64,000 bases of DNA from Mesobacillus zeae (GCF_003570705.1 NZ_QWVT01000008.1:1-64000), one strand, 5' to 3'. Positions 8,628 through 18,053 are shown, numbered from the stretch's first letter. Numbers and translations are program-made. Notes: generated from the letters alone by a model not told the origin.

Positions 8628-8642
8628 AACGTTAAATAAACG
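8603..8642. promoter_or_regulatory. Double operator, two CGTT-N5-AACG palindromes
   Basis: CGTTTATTTAACG (8603-8615) and CGTTAAATAAACG (8630-8642) are exact reverse complements, and each is also a CGTT-N5-AACG dyad by itself. They lie 27 bp apart centre to centre, one in the promoter spacer and one just downstream of -10. This layout is typical of repression by a dimeric regulator such as a TetR- or GntR-type protein. The regulator is not identifiable from the window; PaaX is one candidate. Confidence 0.65.
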
Positions 8643-8677
8643 TTATACATATTCTCATAGTGAAAAGGTGGGATATA

Positions 8678-9070
8678 GTGCTTGAGGGTTTTGCAATTGG
8701 GCAGACGGCAGTTATAGATGTGACGGTAACGCCAGATATGTTCGCAAGGTTTGAAGGGCAGCTCGTTCATCCGGTGTACTCCACTGTTTCAATGGTATAT
8801 CACATGGAATGGGTATCAAGACAGACAATCCTTCCCTTTTTGGAAGAACATGAGGAAGGGATGGGCGGAGCTGTGACGGTTAAGCACAATGCCCCATGCC
8901 CTGAAGGGACAGTTATCAGTTTTACGGCAACTGTCAGTGATCGAAAGGATAACGTGGTCATCACAACTGTGAGGGCGGAAAGCGAAGGCCGGCTTGTTGG
9001 TGTCGGGGAGGTTACGCAAGTCATTCTTCCTAAATCAAAAATAGCAAGCCTGGTAGCAGGAAGCGGATAA
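8678..9070 (+). CDS. Hotdog-fold thioesterase-like protein
   Basis: A 130-aa single-domain protein of the thioesterase / fluoroacetyl-CoA-thioesterase-like (FlK) hotdog group. The segments [39 protein letters not shown] and GVGEVTQVI match that fold. The start is GTG at 8678 behind AAAGGTGGGA; the GTG at 8660 overlaps that site. It is the first gene of the phenylalanine operon, so it may hydrolyse phenylacetyl-CoA or an acyl-CoA overflow product (inference). Confidence 0.65.
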   Translation: MLEGFAIGQTAVIDVTVTPDMFARFEGQLVHPVYSTVSMVYHMEWVSRQTILPFLEEHEEGMGGAVTVKHNAPCPEGTVISFTATVSDRKDNVVITTVRAESEGRLVGVGEVTQVILPKSKIASLVAGSG

Positions 9071-9131
9071 AAATTTTTCTGAAAAAATGAAAGCGCTAAC
9101 ATGGTTTAACGGAATAAAGGGGGAAAGAAGA

Positions 9132-10238
9132 ATGGATATGTTTGAGCAAATCAGGGAACACGAGCAAGTGGTATTTTGTAATGATGAATCAACAGGATTG
9201 AAGGCAATTATCGCCATCCACAGTACGAGACTTGGCCCCGCCCTTGGCGGTTGCCGCATGTATCCTTACAAGTCCGTTGATGATGCTCTTCTGGATGTGC
9301 TTCGGCTTTCAAAAGGAATGACGTATAAATGTGCTGCGGCGGATGTGGACTTTGGCGGAGGGAAAGCGGTTATCATCGGTAATCCCGAAAAGGATAAAAG
9401 TCCGGAGCTTTTCAGGGCGTTTGGCCAAATTGTTGAATCCATCAATGGCCGCTTCTATACAGGGACCGATATGGGAACATCCCCAGAGGATTTCATCCAT
9501 GCGCTGAAAGAAACAAACTGCATTGTAGGTGTGGATGAAGTATATGGTGGAAGTGGCGATTCTTCCGTCCCGACTGCACAAGGTGTTATTTATGGTTTGC
9601 AGGCGACGAACAATGCTATTTGGGGAAGCGATGATCTTTCAGGGAAATCGTATGCGATTCAGGGGCTGGGCAAAGTGGGCTTCAAAGTAGCTGAGGTGCT
9701 TCTTGAAAATGGAGCGGATTTATATGTGACGGATATCAATGAGAGGGCGATTGACCAGATTGTCCAAAAGGCAAGTTCAATGGGAGCGGGAATCAAGGTT
9801 GTAAAGAGCGAAGAAATTTATTCACAGCCTGCAGATATTTTCATCCCGTGTGCAATGGGAGGTATCATCAACGATGATACTATTCCACAGCTGAAGACAA
9901 AGGGAGTTGTCGGCTCGGCAAATAACCAGCTGAAAGAAGAAAGGCATGGCGAGTCGCTCCAACAAAAAGGCATACTTTATGCACCTGATTATATCGTCAA
10001 TGCTGGCGGATTGATACAGGTAGCTGATGAGCTTTATTCGCCTAATAAGGAACGCGTCTTAAGGAAGACAAAAGCTATTTATACTTCGCTGATGAATGTG
10101 TACAGCCAGGCAGAGCAAGAAAGGATGCCAACTGTACAAGCTGCGAATCTGTTCTGTGAAAACAGGATTGAGGCCAGAACGAGGCGCAATAGCTTTTTCT
10201 CCCATATGAAGCGGCCGAAATGGGCAGTGAGAATGTAA
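9132..10238 (+). CDS. Phenylalanine dehydrogenase-like amino acid dehydrogenase
   Basis: A 368-aa NAD-dependent Glu/Leu/Phe/Val dehydrogenase. The substrate-binding Lys66 is in GMTYKC and the catalytic Lys78 in DFGGGKAVI. The Rossmann motif GLGKVG is near residue 180, and the late [17 protein letters not shown] block is present. [18 protein letters not shown] and the C-terminal RNSFF...RPKW match, in my recall, Bacillus/Lysinibacillus phenylalanine dehydrogenases rather than leucine dehydrogenase. It would convert L-Phe to phenylpyruvate with NADH. The ATG at 9132 follows AAAGGGGGAAAG; the longer reading from 9087 has no site. Leucine dehydrogenase is the alternative. Confidence 0.8.
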   Translation: MDMFEQIREHEQVVFCNDESTGLKAIIAIHSTRLGPALGGCRMYPYKSVDDALLDVLRLSKGMTYKCAAADVDFGGGKAVIIGNPEKDKSPELFRAFGQIVESINGRFYTGTDMGTSPEDFIHALKETNCIVGVDEVYGGSGDSSVPTAQGVIYGLQATNNAIWGSDDLSGKSYAIQGLGKVGFKVAEVLLENGADLYVTDINERAIDQIVQKASSMGAGIKVVKSEEIYSQPADIFIPCAMGGIINDDTIPQLKTKGVVGSANNQLKEERHGESLQQKGILYAPDYIVNAGGLIQVADELYSPNKERVLRKTKAIYTSLMNVYSQAEQERMPTVQAANLFCENRIEARTRRNSFFSHMKRPKWAVRM

Positions 10239-10291
10239 GTATTCGAGAATAACAGCACATTTAATACAGTATTTATAAAAAGGGTGAGCCG

Positions 10292-11362
10292 ATGGAAAAA
10301 CTATTTCCGATTATAAGAGTGATAGACCAAGGCGGAAATGTCGTTTCTGATGAGCATAAAGAGTTGGTAACAGAAGAACGGGTCAAATCATTTTATAGTG
10401 AAATGGCCAGAATCCGAATGTTTGACCGAAAGGCAATCAGTCTGCAGCGCCAGGGGAGGATTGGGACATACGCTCCGTTTGAAGGCCAGGAAGCATCTCA
10501 GGTTGGAAGTGCGCTTGCGCTTGAAGGTGACGACTGGATGTTCCCAACTTACCGCGATCATGGGGCGGCGATGGTGTTTGGCCATTCGCTGAGGAACATT
10601 TTCCTTTTTTGGAATGGGAGGAACGAAGGGTGCATTCCCCCGGATGGAAAAAAAATCTTCCCGCCTGCGATACCAATTGCTACACAAATTCCTCATGCCG
10701 CCGGGGCTGCTTTTGCCGAGAAGCAAAAAGGAACGAAGAATGCGGCCATCTGTTATTTTGGCGATGGGGCAACATCCGAAGGGGATTTTCACGAAGGGCT
10801 CAATTTTGCCAGTGTTTTCAAATCTCCGGTTGTTTTTTTCAATCAAAACAATCAATACGCAATTTCTGTTCCGGTCAGCAGGCAGATGAACTCCGCTACA
10901 ATCGCCCAGAAAGCAATTGCCTACGATATGCCAGGAGTAAGAATCGATGGGAATGATGTATTCGCAGTATACCTTGAAACGAGCCGTGCTTTGGAACGCG
11001 CCAGAAATGGGGAAGGACCTTCATTAATTGAAGCTATGACCTGGAGATACGGCGCGCATACCACGGCTGACGATCCTGCAAAATATCGGAACCAGGACGA
11101 AAGCGCAATGAAGAGGGCGGAAACCGATCCTCTGCTTCGTCTTGAACGCTGGCTGAAAAACGAAGGTTTATTTGATGAAGCCTGGGTGAAGGAAATCGAG
11201 GAGAAGGCAGCTATGGAAATTGACGCAGCAGTCCGGGAAATGGAAAGCTATCCGCCTGCAGACCCGGCTGTGATTTTTGACTATGTTTTTGCTAAGTCAA
11301 CTTGGACGATTGAAAAGCAAAAGAGAGAATACCTTAAGCTGATCGGAAGTGACGGCCGATGA
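10292..11362 (+). CDS. 2-oxoacid dehydrogenase E1 alpha subunit
   Basis: A 356-aa thiamine-diphosphate-dependent E1 alpha subunit (PdhA/BkdA type). The ThDP motif begins GDGATSEGDFHEG and continues to the family's NN-QYAIS segment. MFPTYRDHG is near residue 85 and RYGAHTTADDP lies in the phosphorylation-loop region. The ribosome site is AAAAGGGTGA before ATG 10292. It decarboxylates the 2-oxoacid and passes the acyl group to E2. Being 53 nt behind a phenylalanine-dehydrogenase-like gene argues for phenylpyruvate as substrate, although pyruvate or branched-chain oxoacids cannot be excluded by sequence. Confidence 0.85.
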   Translation: MEKLFPIIRVIDQGGNVVSDEHKELVTEERVKSFYSEMARIRMFDRKAISLQRQGRIGTYAPFEGQEASQVGSALALEGDDWMFPTYRDHGAAMVFGHSLRNIFLFWNGRNEGCIPPDGKKIFPPAIPIATQIPHAAGAAFAEKQKGTKNAAICYFGDGATSEGDFHEGLNFASVFKSPVVFFNQNNQYAISVPVSRQMNSATIAQKAIAYDMPGVRIDGNDVFAVYLETSRALERARNGEGPSLIEAMTWRYGAHTTADDPAKYRNQDESAMKRAETDPLLRLERWLKNEGLFDEAWVKEIEEKAAMEIDAAVREMESYPPADPAVIFDYVFAKSTWTIEKQKREYLKLIGSDGR

Positions 11363-12354
11363 AAATGGCACTCCAAACAAAGACATTGACCCTCGTGCAG
11401 GCAATAACAGATGGACTTGATATTATGCTGGAAGATAGAGAGGATGTCATCCTGCTAGGTGAAGATATCGGCACCAATGGCGGCGTCTTCAGGGTAACTG
11501 AAGGACTTCAGAAGAAGTATGGCGAGCATCGTGTAATTGATACGCCGTTGAGTGAAGCAGGGTTTGTCGGGGCAGCGATTGGGATGGCTGCGAACGGATT
11601 CCGTCCCGTTGTGGAGATTCAGTTCCTTGGATTCATTTACCCTGCATACGAACAAATCATGACACATGCATCGAGACTGCGGATGCGGACAATGGGGCAT
11701 TTTACCGTGCCTATGGTCATCCGTGCCCCGTACGGTGCAGGTGTAAGGGCGCCGGAAATCCATTGTGACAGCACCGAATCGATTTTCACGCATATGCCGG
11801 GAATCAAGGTTGTCTGTCCATCAAATGCGTATGACGCAAAAGGGCTGATGATTGCTGCCATTGAGGATCCGGATCCAGTCTTGTTTCTAGAACCAATGAG
11901 AAGCTACCGTTCTTCTAGGGAAGAAGTTCCTGAAGGGAAATATACGGTTGAAATAGGCAAAGGCAATAAGCTTACACATGGCGATGATGTAACAGTGATT
12001 GCCTGGGGAGCGATGATTCCGGTTGCAATGAAGGCGGCTGAAGAAATGAAGCAAAAAGGCGTGGAATGCGATGTGCTCGATTTAAGGACTCTTTATCCGA
12101 TTGATAAAGACCTTATCATCCAATCAGTCCAAAAAACGGGCAGGACTGTTATTGTCCATGAGGCGCATGAGACTGGCGGGACTGGCAGCGATTTGATTTC
12201 TCTGATTAATGATGAGGCATTTCTTTACCAGAAAGCGCCGGCTGAAAGGGTGACAGGCTTTGATGCGCCAGTTCCATATTTCGGCTTTGAGGAATATTAT
12301 TTGCCGACGCCAAAAAGAGTTGCAGCCGCAATTGAGAAAGTGATGAAGTTTTAG
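11359..12354 (+). CDS. 2-oxoacid dehydrogenase E1 beta subunit
   Basis: A 331-aa E1 beta subunit (transketolase-like pyrimidine-binding domain, then the C-terminal transketolase domain). LLGEDIGTNGGVFRVT, DTPLSEAGFVGAAIGMA and EIQFLGFIYPAYEQI are canonical. The C-terminal domain has VHEAHETGGTGSD and ends YFGFEEYYLPT. It overlaps the E1 alpha stop codon (ATGA). A second ATG at 11365 is equally possible. It forms the heterotetrameric E1 with the preceding subunit. Confidence 0.85.
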   Translation: MKMALQTKTLTLVQAITDGLDIMLEDREDVILLGEDIGTNGGVFRVTEGLQKKYGEHRVIDTPLSEAGFVGAAIGMAANGFRPVVEIQFLGFIYPAYEQIMTHASRLRMRTMGHFTVPMVIRAPYGAGVRAPEIHCDSTESIFTHMPGIKVVCPSNAYDAKGLMIAAIEDPDPVLFLEPMRSYRSSREEVPEGKYTVEIGKGNKLTHGDDVTVIAWGAMIPVAMKAAEEMKQKGVECDVLDLRTLYPIDKDLIIQSVQKTGRTVIVHEAHETGGTGSDLISLINDEAFLYQKAPAERVTGFDAPVPYFGFEEYYLPTPKRVAAAIEKVMKF

Positions 12355-12364
12355 GAGGCGAGCC

Positions 12365-13588
12365 ATGGTTGAAGTTAAGCTTCATGATATTGGAGAAGGG
12401 ATGACGGAAGCCGGCATTAACTGCTATTTAGTTAAAGCCGGGGACATCGTCAAAGCTGATGACCCATTGGTGGAAGTTCAGACAGATAAAATGACCGCGG
12501 AAATTCCCGCGCCGCAGTCTGGCGTGATCAAACAGATTCTTTTGAATCCAGGTGAAACCGCAAAGGTAGGAGCAACGCTGCTGATTATGGAAGAACTGGA
12601 TTCTGCAAGGCTGCCCGAGAGCGGCCAGGGAAGGCCGAAACGGATTCTTGCTTCACCTTACACAAGGAAAATTGCCCGGGAAAATCACGTTAATATTATG
12701 GAAGTATCGGGGACAGGGCCCGCTGGGCGCATAATGGATCATGATGTGCTTGGGTATATGAAACGAAGAGATTCGGACATTGTGAATGTTTCGGAAGCAG
12801 GTTCTGAATTCAGCGTTCCGGAGCTTTCGGAGCCAGCTTCCGGAGGCACGGGAACGATTCGCAATCATTCTCCGAAAGCTTCAAATCAGATCGAGACTGA
12901 TACACTCCCATTCCGCGGCCGCCGTAAGCAAATTGCGAAAAAAATGGTCCAGTCCCTTTATACGATTCCGCATTGCACACATTTTGAGGAAATCGATGTA
13001 AGTGACCTGATCAGCTTTAGGCAAGAGTTAAAAGCAATGAATCAATCTGTCTCGGCGACAGCTTTTTTCATCAAAGGATTGTCGCTTTGTTTAAAGGAAT
13101 TTCCTGTATTCAACGCAAAGCTTGATGAAGAACATGAAACAATCCAGCTGTTAAGGGAGCATCACATTGGATTGGCTGTCGATACTCCGGAGGGGCTGAT
13201 CGTACCGGTAATCCGGAATGTGGAGCAGAAGAATGTGAAGCAAATCCATAGCGAAATGAAGAGGCTGACGAAGCTTGCTTTCGACGATAAACTGACAGCG
13301 AAGGATATTTCCGGAGGGACATTTACGATCAGCAATGTCGGCCCTCTTGGAGGAAGCATTGGTGCAACGCCGATCATCCAGCACCCTCAGACAGCCCTCG
13401 TTTCTTTTCATAAAACAAAGAAACGCCCTGTTGTGACCGACCAGGATGAAATCGCCATCCGTTCAATGATGAATATTTCGATGGCTTTTGATCATCGCGT
13501 TGCCGATGGTGCGACTGCTGTTTCATTTACGAACCGCTTCGCCCAATGTATCGAAAATCCGAAAATGATGCTGCTGGAGTTGATATAA
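12365..13588 (+). CDS. Dihydrolipoamide acyltransferase E2
   Basis: A 407-aa E2 core protein. One lipoyl domain covers residues 1-78 with lipoyl Lys42 in VQTDKMTAEI. A peripheral-subunit-binding domain covers ~95-130 (ASPYTRKIAREN...GTGPAGRIMDHDV). A linker follows, and the catalytic domain from ~185 ends with the active-site FDHRVADGA. GGTFTISNVG is also typical. The start is ATG 12365 after TAGGAGGCGA. It transfers the acyl group, probably phenylacetyl, to CoA in the complex encoded by the four adjacent genes. Confidence 0.88.
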   Translation: MVEVKLHDIGEGMTEAGINCYLVKAGDIVKADDPLVEVQTDKMTAEIPAPQSGVIKQILLNPGETAKVGATLLIMEELDSARLPESGQGRPKRILASPYTRKIARENHVNIMEVSGTGPAGRIMDHDVLGYMKRRDSDIVNVSEAGSEFSVPELSEPASGGTGTIRNHSPKASNQIETDTLPFRGRRKQIAKKMVQSLYTIPHCTHFEEIDVSDLISFRQELKAMNQSVSATAFFIKGLSLCLKEFPVFNAKLDEEHETIQLLREHHIGLAVDTPEGLIVPVIRNVEQKNVKQIHSEMKRLTKLAFDDKLTAKDISGGTFTISNVGPLGGSIGATPIIQHPQTALVSFHKTKKRPVVTDQDEIAIRSMMNISMAFDHRVADGATAVSFTNRFAQCIENPKMMLLELI

Positions 13589-15022
13589 ATGGTCGTTGGA
13601 GAATTAGCGCATGAAAAGGATCTAGTTATTATCGGCGGCGGGCCTGGGGGGTACCATGCCGCCATCAGGGCGGCGCAGCTCGGCAAGACGGTCACAATGG
13701 TTGAAAAAGAAAGCCTTGGCGGAGTCTGCCTGAACAAAGGCTGCATTCCTTCCAAAGTGTTTGCGCATGGAGCGGAAAGGCTGGCTGCGGCAAAGCAGGA
13801 TGAAATGCTTGGCATTGTGTCATCGGGAATCTCTTTTGAACTAGCAAAGCTTGCAAGCTATAAAAACCAAGTCGTCAAGCAGCTTCGCGATGGAGTAGAG
13901 GCTTTGTGCAGGGCGAATAAAATCGAAGTCATTAGGGGAAGCGCCTTTTTCCTTTCTACTGACAGAATTGGCGTCGAAAACGAAGACAGCTATGAAGTGT
14001 ACCGCTTTAAAGAAGCAATCATAGCGACCGGTGGCACTCCGGTAAAATTGGCTGGTCCGCCTGAGGTTAATGCCCGGGTGATTGACAGCTGGTCAATAGC
14101 AAACCTGGCCGAAGTTCCAGAGCATCTCGTTATACTTGGGGATGATTATATCGCACTGGAAACAGCCATGACATTTAAAGCTTTTGGATCAAAGGTGACG
14201 CTGGTTTTATGTGGGGAAAGAGAGGAATTTTCTTTCGATGCTTCGATAAACCGTGAGCTGAACCGTATCTTGAAAAAATCAGGTATAACCGTGGCAAAGG
14301 GATACTCGTTCGAGGAAGTTGGACTAAAGAGCGATGGAGTATCCATTTTGCTTAATGGCAAAAAAGGGGCAAGGAAGATAGAGGGCAGCCATTTATTCTA
14401 TTCTCTTGGAACAAAACCTTTGCTCGATAACCTGGGAATCGACCGGCTTGGTATGGAACTGTCAGAGGAAGGCTTAGTTGTTACAGATTCATCCGGCCGG
14501 ACGTCAATCAGGAACATTTTTGCAATCGGGGATGTTACTGAGGGGCCACAGCTCGCGGTTAAAGCAATCAAACAGGGGAAGACTGCTGCTGAGACAATTT
14601 GCGGCCGGAAGAGCGAAAATGACTTGACTTTTCTTCCAGTCATAGCCCGTACCCGCCCTCCAATTGCCTGTGCCGGTTTGACCGAGCAGGAGGCTAAACA
14701 TCAGGGGTATGATGTTACAGTTGGTGAATTTTCGCTGGCAGGCAACGGCTATGCTACAATTCTTGGAAAAAAAGACGGGCTTGTAAAAGTCGTTTTCGAT
14801 AAGGAGAGCGATTTGATGCTTGGCGTTCACTTGATTGGGCAAGGAGCGGTTGAGCTGATTTCAAATGGAATAACTGCGCTCGAAATGGCAGCCCGTGACG
14901 AGGATATTATTTTCCCGGCATATCCTCATCCGAGCATCAATGAAGCATTGCTTGAGGCAGCAGAAGCCTTTAAAGGAGAAGCCATTCACAGCATTCCAAA
15001 GAAAGTGACGGTCAAGATATAA
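13589..15022 (+). CDS. Dihydrolipoyl dehydrogenase E3
   Basis: A 477-aa FAD disulfide oxidoreductase. The FAD motif is GGGPGGYHAA, the redox disulfide is GGVCLNKGCIPSK, the NAD site is around VILGDDYIALE and the second FAD motif is FAIGDV. The C-terminal catalytic His-Glu pair is in YPHPSINE, where the first His of the common HxHP motif is Tyr but the catalytic His-Pro remains. ILGDDYIALE departs from the usual GGGxxGxE. It reoxidises the lipoyl groups. It begins immediately after the E2 stop codon, so it is translationally coupled. Confidence 0.85.
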   Translation: MVVGELAHEKDLVIIGGGPGGYHAAIRAAQLGKTVTMVEKESLGGVCLNKGCIPSKVFAHGAERLAAAKQDEMLGIVSSGISFELAKLASYKNQVVKQLRDGVEALCRANKIEVIRGSAFFLSTDRIGVENEDSYEVYRFKEAIIATGGTPVKLAGPPEVNARVIDSWSIANLAEVPEHLVILGDDYIALETAMTFKAFGSKVTLVLCGEREEFSFDASINRELNRILKKSGITVAKGYSFEEVGLKSDGVSILLNGKKGARKIEGSHLFYSLGTKPLLDNLGIDRLGMELSEEGLVVTDSSGRTSIRNIFAIGDVTEGPQLAVKAIKQGKTAAETICGRKSENDLTFLPVIARTRPPIACAGLTEQEAKHQGYDVTVGEFSLAGNGYATILGKKDGLVKVVFDKESDLMLGVHLIGQGAVELISNGITALEMAARDEDIIFPAYPHPSINEALLEAAEAFKGEAIHSIPKKVTVKI

Positions 15023-15078
15023 GTTTCTCAACTTTACAAAAAACAAGAAATTCCTTCACCACATAACAGCATTATAGC

Positions 15079-15120
15079 TTTACATCATACTCTTGAGAGC
15101 TGGAAAAGAATTGATGTAAA
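15079..15120. promoter_or_regulatory. Inverted repeat TTTACATCA...TGATGTAAA upstream of hppD
   Basis: Perfect 9-bp arms at 15079-15087 and 15112-15120 (33 bp centre to centre) lie 43-84 nt before the HPPD start. The second arm overlaps a possible -35 (TTGATG), with TAAAAT 18 nt further on. This looks like a control site for the tyrosine genes. No regulator is assigned. Confidence 0.5.
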
Positions 15121-15162
15121 ATAATTTTGAATATTAAAATTATTACCATGGGAGGTTTTTGC

Positions 15163-16278
15163 ATGCAAGAAAAAGGATTGGCTGCAGGACAAACAGCTGA
15201 AGATTTTTTTCCGGTAAAGGAAGTTGATTATTTAGAGCTTTATGCAGGAAATGCGAAACAGACGGCCCACTTTTTCCAGACCGCATTTGGTTTCGAGGTT
15301 GTTGCATATTCAGGACTGGAGACAGGCAACAGGGAGACAGCGTCCTATGTTCTTCAGCAGGGGAAAATCCGGCTTGTCGTTACAGGATCATATACGGAAT
15401 CAAGCCGGGTAGCTGCATTTGTCCAGGCGCACGGGGACGGAGTGAAGGATATTGCTTTGAGAGTGGAAGATGTCGAAAAGGCTTACGAAGCAGCCGTCAG
15501 CCGCGGGGGGATAGCAATCCAGCCGCCTTTTGAACTTTCCGATGAAAATGGCACCGTGAAAAAGGCTGTCATTGGTACATACGGAGACACAATCCATACG
15601 CTCGTTGAACGGAAAAATTACCGTGGTGTATTTCTGCCTGGATTTGTGGCATATGAAACATCAGTGCCATTCGAGGATGTTGGCTTGATTGGCATTGACC
15701 ATGTTGTCGGCAATGTTGAGAGAATGGAAGAATGGGTAAGTTATTACGCTAATGTAATGGGCTTTAAAGAAATGAAGCACTTCTCGGATAAAGATATTAC
15801 GACTGAATACTCCGCTCTGATGTCAAAAGTAATGCACAATGGCGGCCGGATCAAGTTTCCAATCAACGAACCTGCCGAGGGCAAACGTAAGTCTCAAATC
15901 CAGGAATACCTTGAGTTTTACAATGGACCTGGCGTCCAGCACCTCGCCATTTTAACTGAGGATATCGTCAGCACGGTAGCCGCTCTCCGTAAAAACGGTG
16001 TTGAATTCCTGAACACTCCTGACTCTTACTATGAAATGCTGTCAGAGCGTGTTGGGAAAATTGATGAAGAAATCGATAAGCTTCGTGAGCTCAGCATTCT
16101 AGTTGACCGCGATGACGAAGGCTACTTGCTCCAAATCTTCACAAAGCCAATCGTTGACCGCCCGACATTATTCATCGAAGTCATCCAGCGCAAGGGAGCA
16201 AGGGGCTTTGGTGAAGGAAACTTCAAGGCATTGTTTGAATCAATTGAACGGGAACAGGAAAAACGCGGTAATCTGTAG
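15163..16278 (+). CDS. hppD: 4-hydroxyphenylpyruvate dioxygenase
   Basis: A 371-aa two-domain vicinal-oxygen-chelate enzyme of normal HPPD length. The Fe(II) ligands are His180 (GIDHVVGN), His260 (GVQHLAI) and Glu339 (LFIEVIQR). The C-terminal GFGEGNFKALFESIE is the family's gating helix region. It converts 4-hydroxyphenylpyruvate to homogentisate with O2 and loss of CO2. The start is ATG 15163 after GGGAGG; the in-frame ATG at 15127 has no site. It is the first gene of the tyrosine degradation set. Confidence 0.95.
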   Translation: MQEKGLAAGQTAEDFFPVKEVDYLELYAGNAKQTAHFFQTAFGFEVVAYSGLETGNRETASYVLQQGKIRLVVTGSYTESSRVAAFVQAHGDGVKDIALRVEDVEKAYEAAVSRGGIAIQPPFELSDENGTVKKAVIGTYGDTIHTLVERKNYRGVFLPGFVAYETSVPFEDVGLIGIDHVVGNVERMEEWVSYYANVMGFKEMKHFSDKDITTEYSALMSKVMHNGGRIKFPINEPAEGKRKSQIQEYLEFYNGPGVQHLAILTEDIVSTVAALRKNGVEFLNTPDSYYEMLSERVGKIDEEIDKLRELSILVDRDDEGYLLQIFTKPIVDRPTLFIEVIQRKGARGFGEGNFKALFESIEREQEKRGNL

Positions 16279-16288
16279 CAGCCGTATC

Positions 16289-16315
16289 GGGAGGGGGCAA
16301 ATCGCTCCCTTTTCG
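16289..16315 (+). terminator. Weak hairpin between hppD and the aminotransferase
   Basis: GGGAG / CTCCC stem followed by TTTTC. It may only modulate readthrough, since the downstream genes belong to the same pathway. Confidence 0.3.
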
Positions 16316-16338
16316 TCATTAGGAATTGGGGGATTAGC

Positions 16339-17430
16339 ATGAAGGTAAAATCCAAAGAAGAGCTCGACGGAATCACGCCATATGCCCTAGGACACTCAAT
16401 CGAGGAAATCAAGGAACAGTATGGATTACAAACAGTAAGAAAAATGTCCGACAATGAAAATGTATATGGGACCTCCCCGATGGTCAAGGAAGCGCTATTG
16501 AAGGAAGCGGTGTATTTGAATTTATACCCTGACGGCATGGCTTCCCGTCTCGTTGAAAAGCTGGCCTCCCATTATAAAATCGATCAGAAGCATTTATTTG
16601 TATCGAACGGCTCTGAAGAAATACTGCGGCTGCTGACGCGAGCGTACATTATCAAGGGTGATGAAGCTGTTATGGCAGAGGTGACCTTTCCTCGCTATCA
16701 ATCGAATGTGCTGATTGAAGGCGGAAAAGCAGTCACAGTGCCGATGAAGGACGGGAAACATGACCTCGAAAAAATGCTCGAGGCTGTCAATAGCCGTACA
16801 AAAATGGTCTTTGTCTGTAATCCCAATAATCCTACGGGAACGGTTGTCGGGAAACAAGAGCTGCTAGCATTCATTGACAGCATTCCTTCCAATGTCTTGA
16901 TCATCATGGATGAAGCTTATTTTGAATATGCCCGTTCCGATGACTATTTAAATACTCTTCCTCTCTTAGAAAAATACCGGAATCTAATCATTTTAAGGAC
17001 ATTTTCAAAAATCTATGGCCTTGCAAGCCTTCGTGTTGGCTACGGTATCACGAACGAAGCAATCGTGAAAGAACTTCATAAAGTAAGGGATGTTTTTAAT
17101 GTAAATCAGCTTGCGCAAACGGCTGCAACTGCAGCGCTGGACGATCAGGACTTTATCCATGATTGTGCCGCCAAAAATGGTGCTGAAAGAGAGTACCTGA
17201 GGCAAAAGCTGAAGGAATATGAGATAGACAGCTTCCCTTCGGAAACGAACTTTTTATTCGCGTTTACAAATCGCCAGGTTGTCCAAAGTTTGACCGAAAA
17301 TGGCATCCTTGTCCGCCAAATGCAGTTGGCAGGCTATAAGGAAGCATTCCGGATTACTTTGGGGACTAGGAAAGACCATGAATTCATTTTACAAGTTCTT
17401 GGCGAGCTTTTTCATGAAAGGGCGGTATGA
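16339..17430 (+). CDS. HisC-type aromatic aminotransferase
   Basis: A 363-aa class I/II PLP aminotransferase of the histidinol-phosphate aminotransferase family. The Schiff-base lysine is Lys224 in TFSKIYGLASLR. NPNNPTGTVV and MDEAYFEYA form the PLP pocket. ATG 16339 follows TTGGGGGAT. HisC paralogues act on aromatic amino acids in several Bacillaceae. Placed between HPPD and homogentisate dioxygenase, it most likely converts tyrosine to 4-hydroxyphenylpyruvate rather than working in histidine synthesis. Confidence 0.85.
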   Translation: MKVKSKEELDGITPYALGHSIEEIKEQYGLQTVRKMSDNENVYGTSPMVKEALLKEAVYLNLYPDGMASRLVEKLASHYKIDQKHLFVSNGSEEILRLLTRAYIIKGDEAVMAEVTFPRYQSNVLIEGGKAVTVPMKDGKHDLEKMLEAVNSRTKMVFVCNPNNPTGTVVGKQELLAFIDSIPSNVLIIMDEAYFEYARSDDYLNTLPLLEKYRNLIILRTFSKIYGLASLRVGYGITNEAIVKELHKVRDVFNVNQLAQTAATAALDDQDFIHDCAAKNGAEREYLRQKLKEYEIDSFPSETNFLFAFTNRQVVQSLTENGILVRQMQLAGYKEAFRITLGTRKDHEFILQVLGELFHERAV

Positions 17431-17433
17431 AAT

Positions 17434-18044
17434 ATGGAGATAAATCCGGAATCCTTACAATGGAGAGAGTCCTATAAATTGTTAGTCGGCTCGATTCTTC
17501 CACGCCCGATTGCTCTTTCGTATCAAGCAGGGACGAAGACGGAAATGACAATCTCGCGCCTTTCAGTTTCTTTACTGCAATTTGCGCTGACCCTATGATG
17601 GTCTGCTTTTCACCGATGCGAAGGGGAACTGATGGAGGAAAAAAAGATACGCTGAAAAACATCGAAGCTACGAAACAATTTGTCATAAATATCGTTGGTG
17701 AGGAAATCGTCCAGCAGATGAATGACTGCGCGTCTGAATTCCCGGCCGATATTGATGAATTTGAAGCTTCTGGCCTGACTAAGGAAAAGAGCGTCCTAGT
17801 AAAGCCGGCAAGAGTGAAGGAGTCTCATGTCCATCTTGAGTGCAAATTGGAACAGGTCCTTCATTTTGGTGAAAAAACAGGAGGAGGAAGCCTCGTGATC
17901 GGCAAGGTCCTGCATGTCCATGTCAGTGATGAGCTTTATGAAAATGGCCGCATTAATTCTGAAAAATTGAAACCTGTAGGCCGACTTGCCGGTGCTACTT
18001 ATACACTGCCGATGGCAAAAACTTTCGAGCTGCAAAGGAAATAG
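17434..18044 (+). pseudogene. Flavin reductase-like split-barrel protein, one frameshift
   Basis: The first frame from ATG 17434 gives NPESLQWRESYKLLVGSIL...RPIALSYQ. The homologous continuation NDNLAPFSFFTAICADPMMV is in another frame and runs to 18044 (GRLAGATYTLP). The frame changes near 17526-17535. Both halves belong to the FMN-binding split-barrel flavin reductase family (HpaC/DIM6-NTAB type). One indel separates them and everything else is intact, so a sequencing error or recent inactivation are equally likely. Homologues are often found in homogentisate clusters; the role there is unclear. Confidence 0.8.
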
Positions 18045-18053
18045 GTGAAGATC

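Noticed and set aside
9132-15022. Branched-chain amino acid (leucine dehydrogenase plus Bkd) operon
   Set aside because: Not excluded, but the dehydrogenase's [10 protein letters not shown] and C-terminal motifs look PheDH-like, no ptb/buk genes are present, and the neighbours are aromatic pathways.
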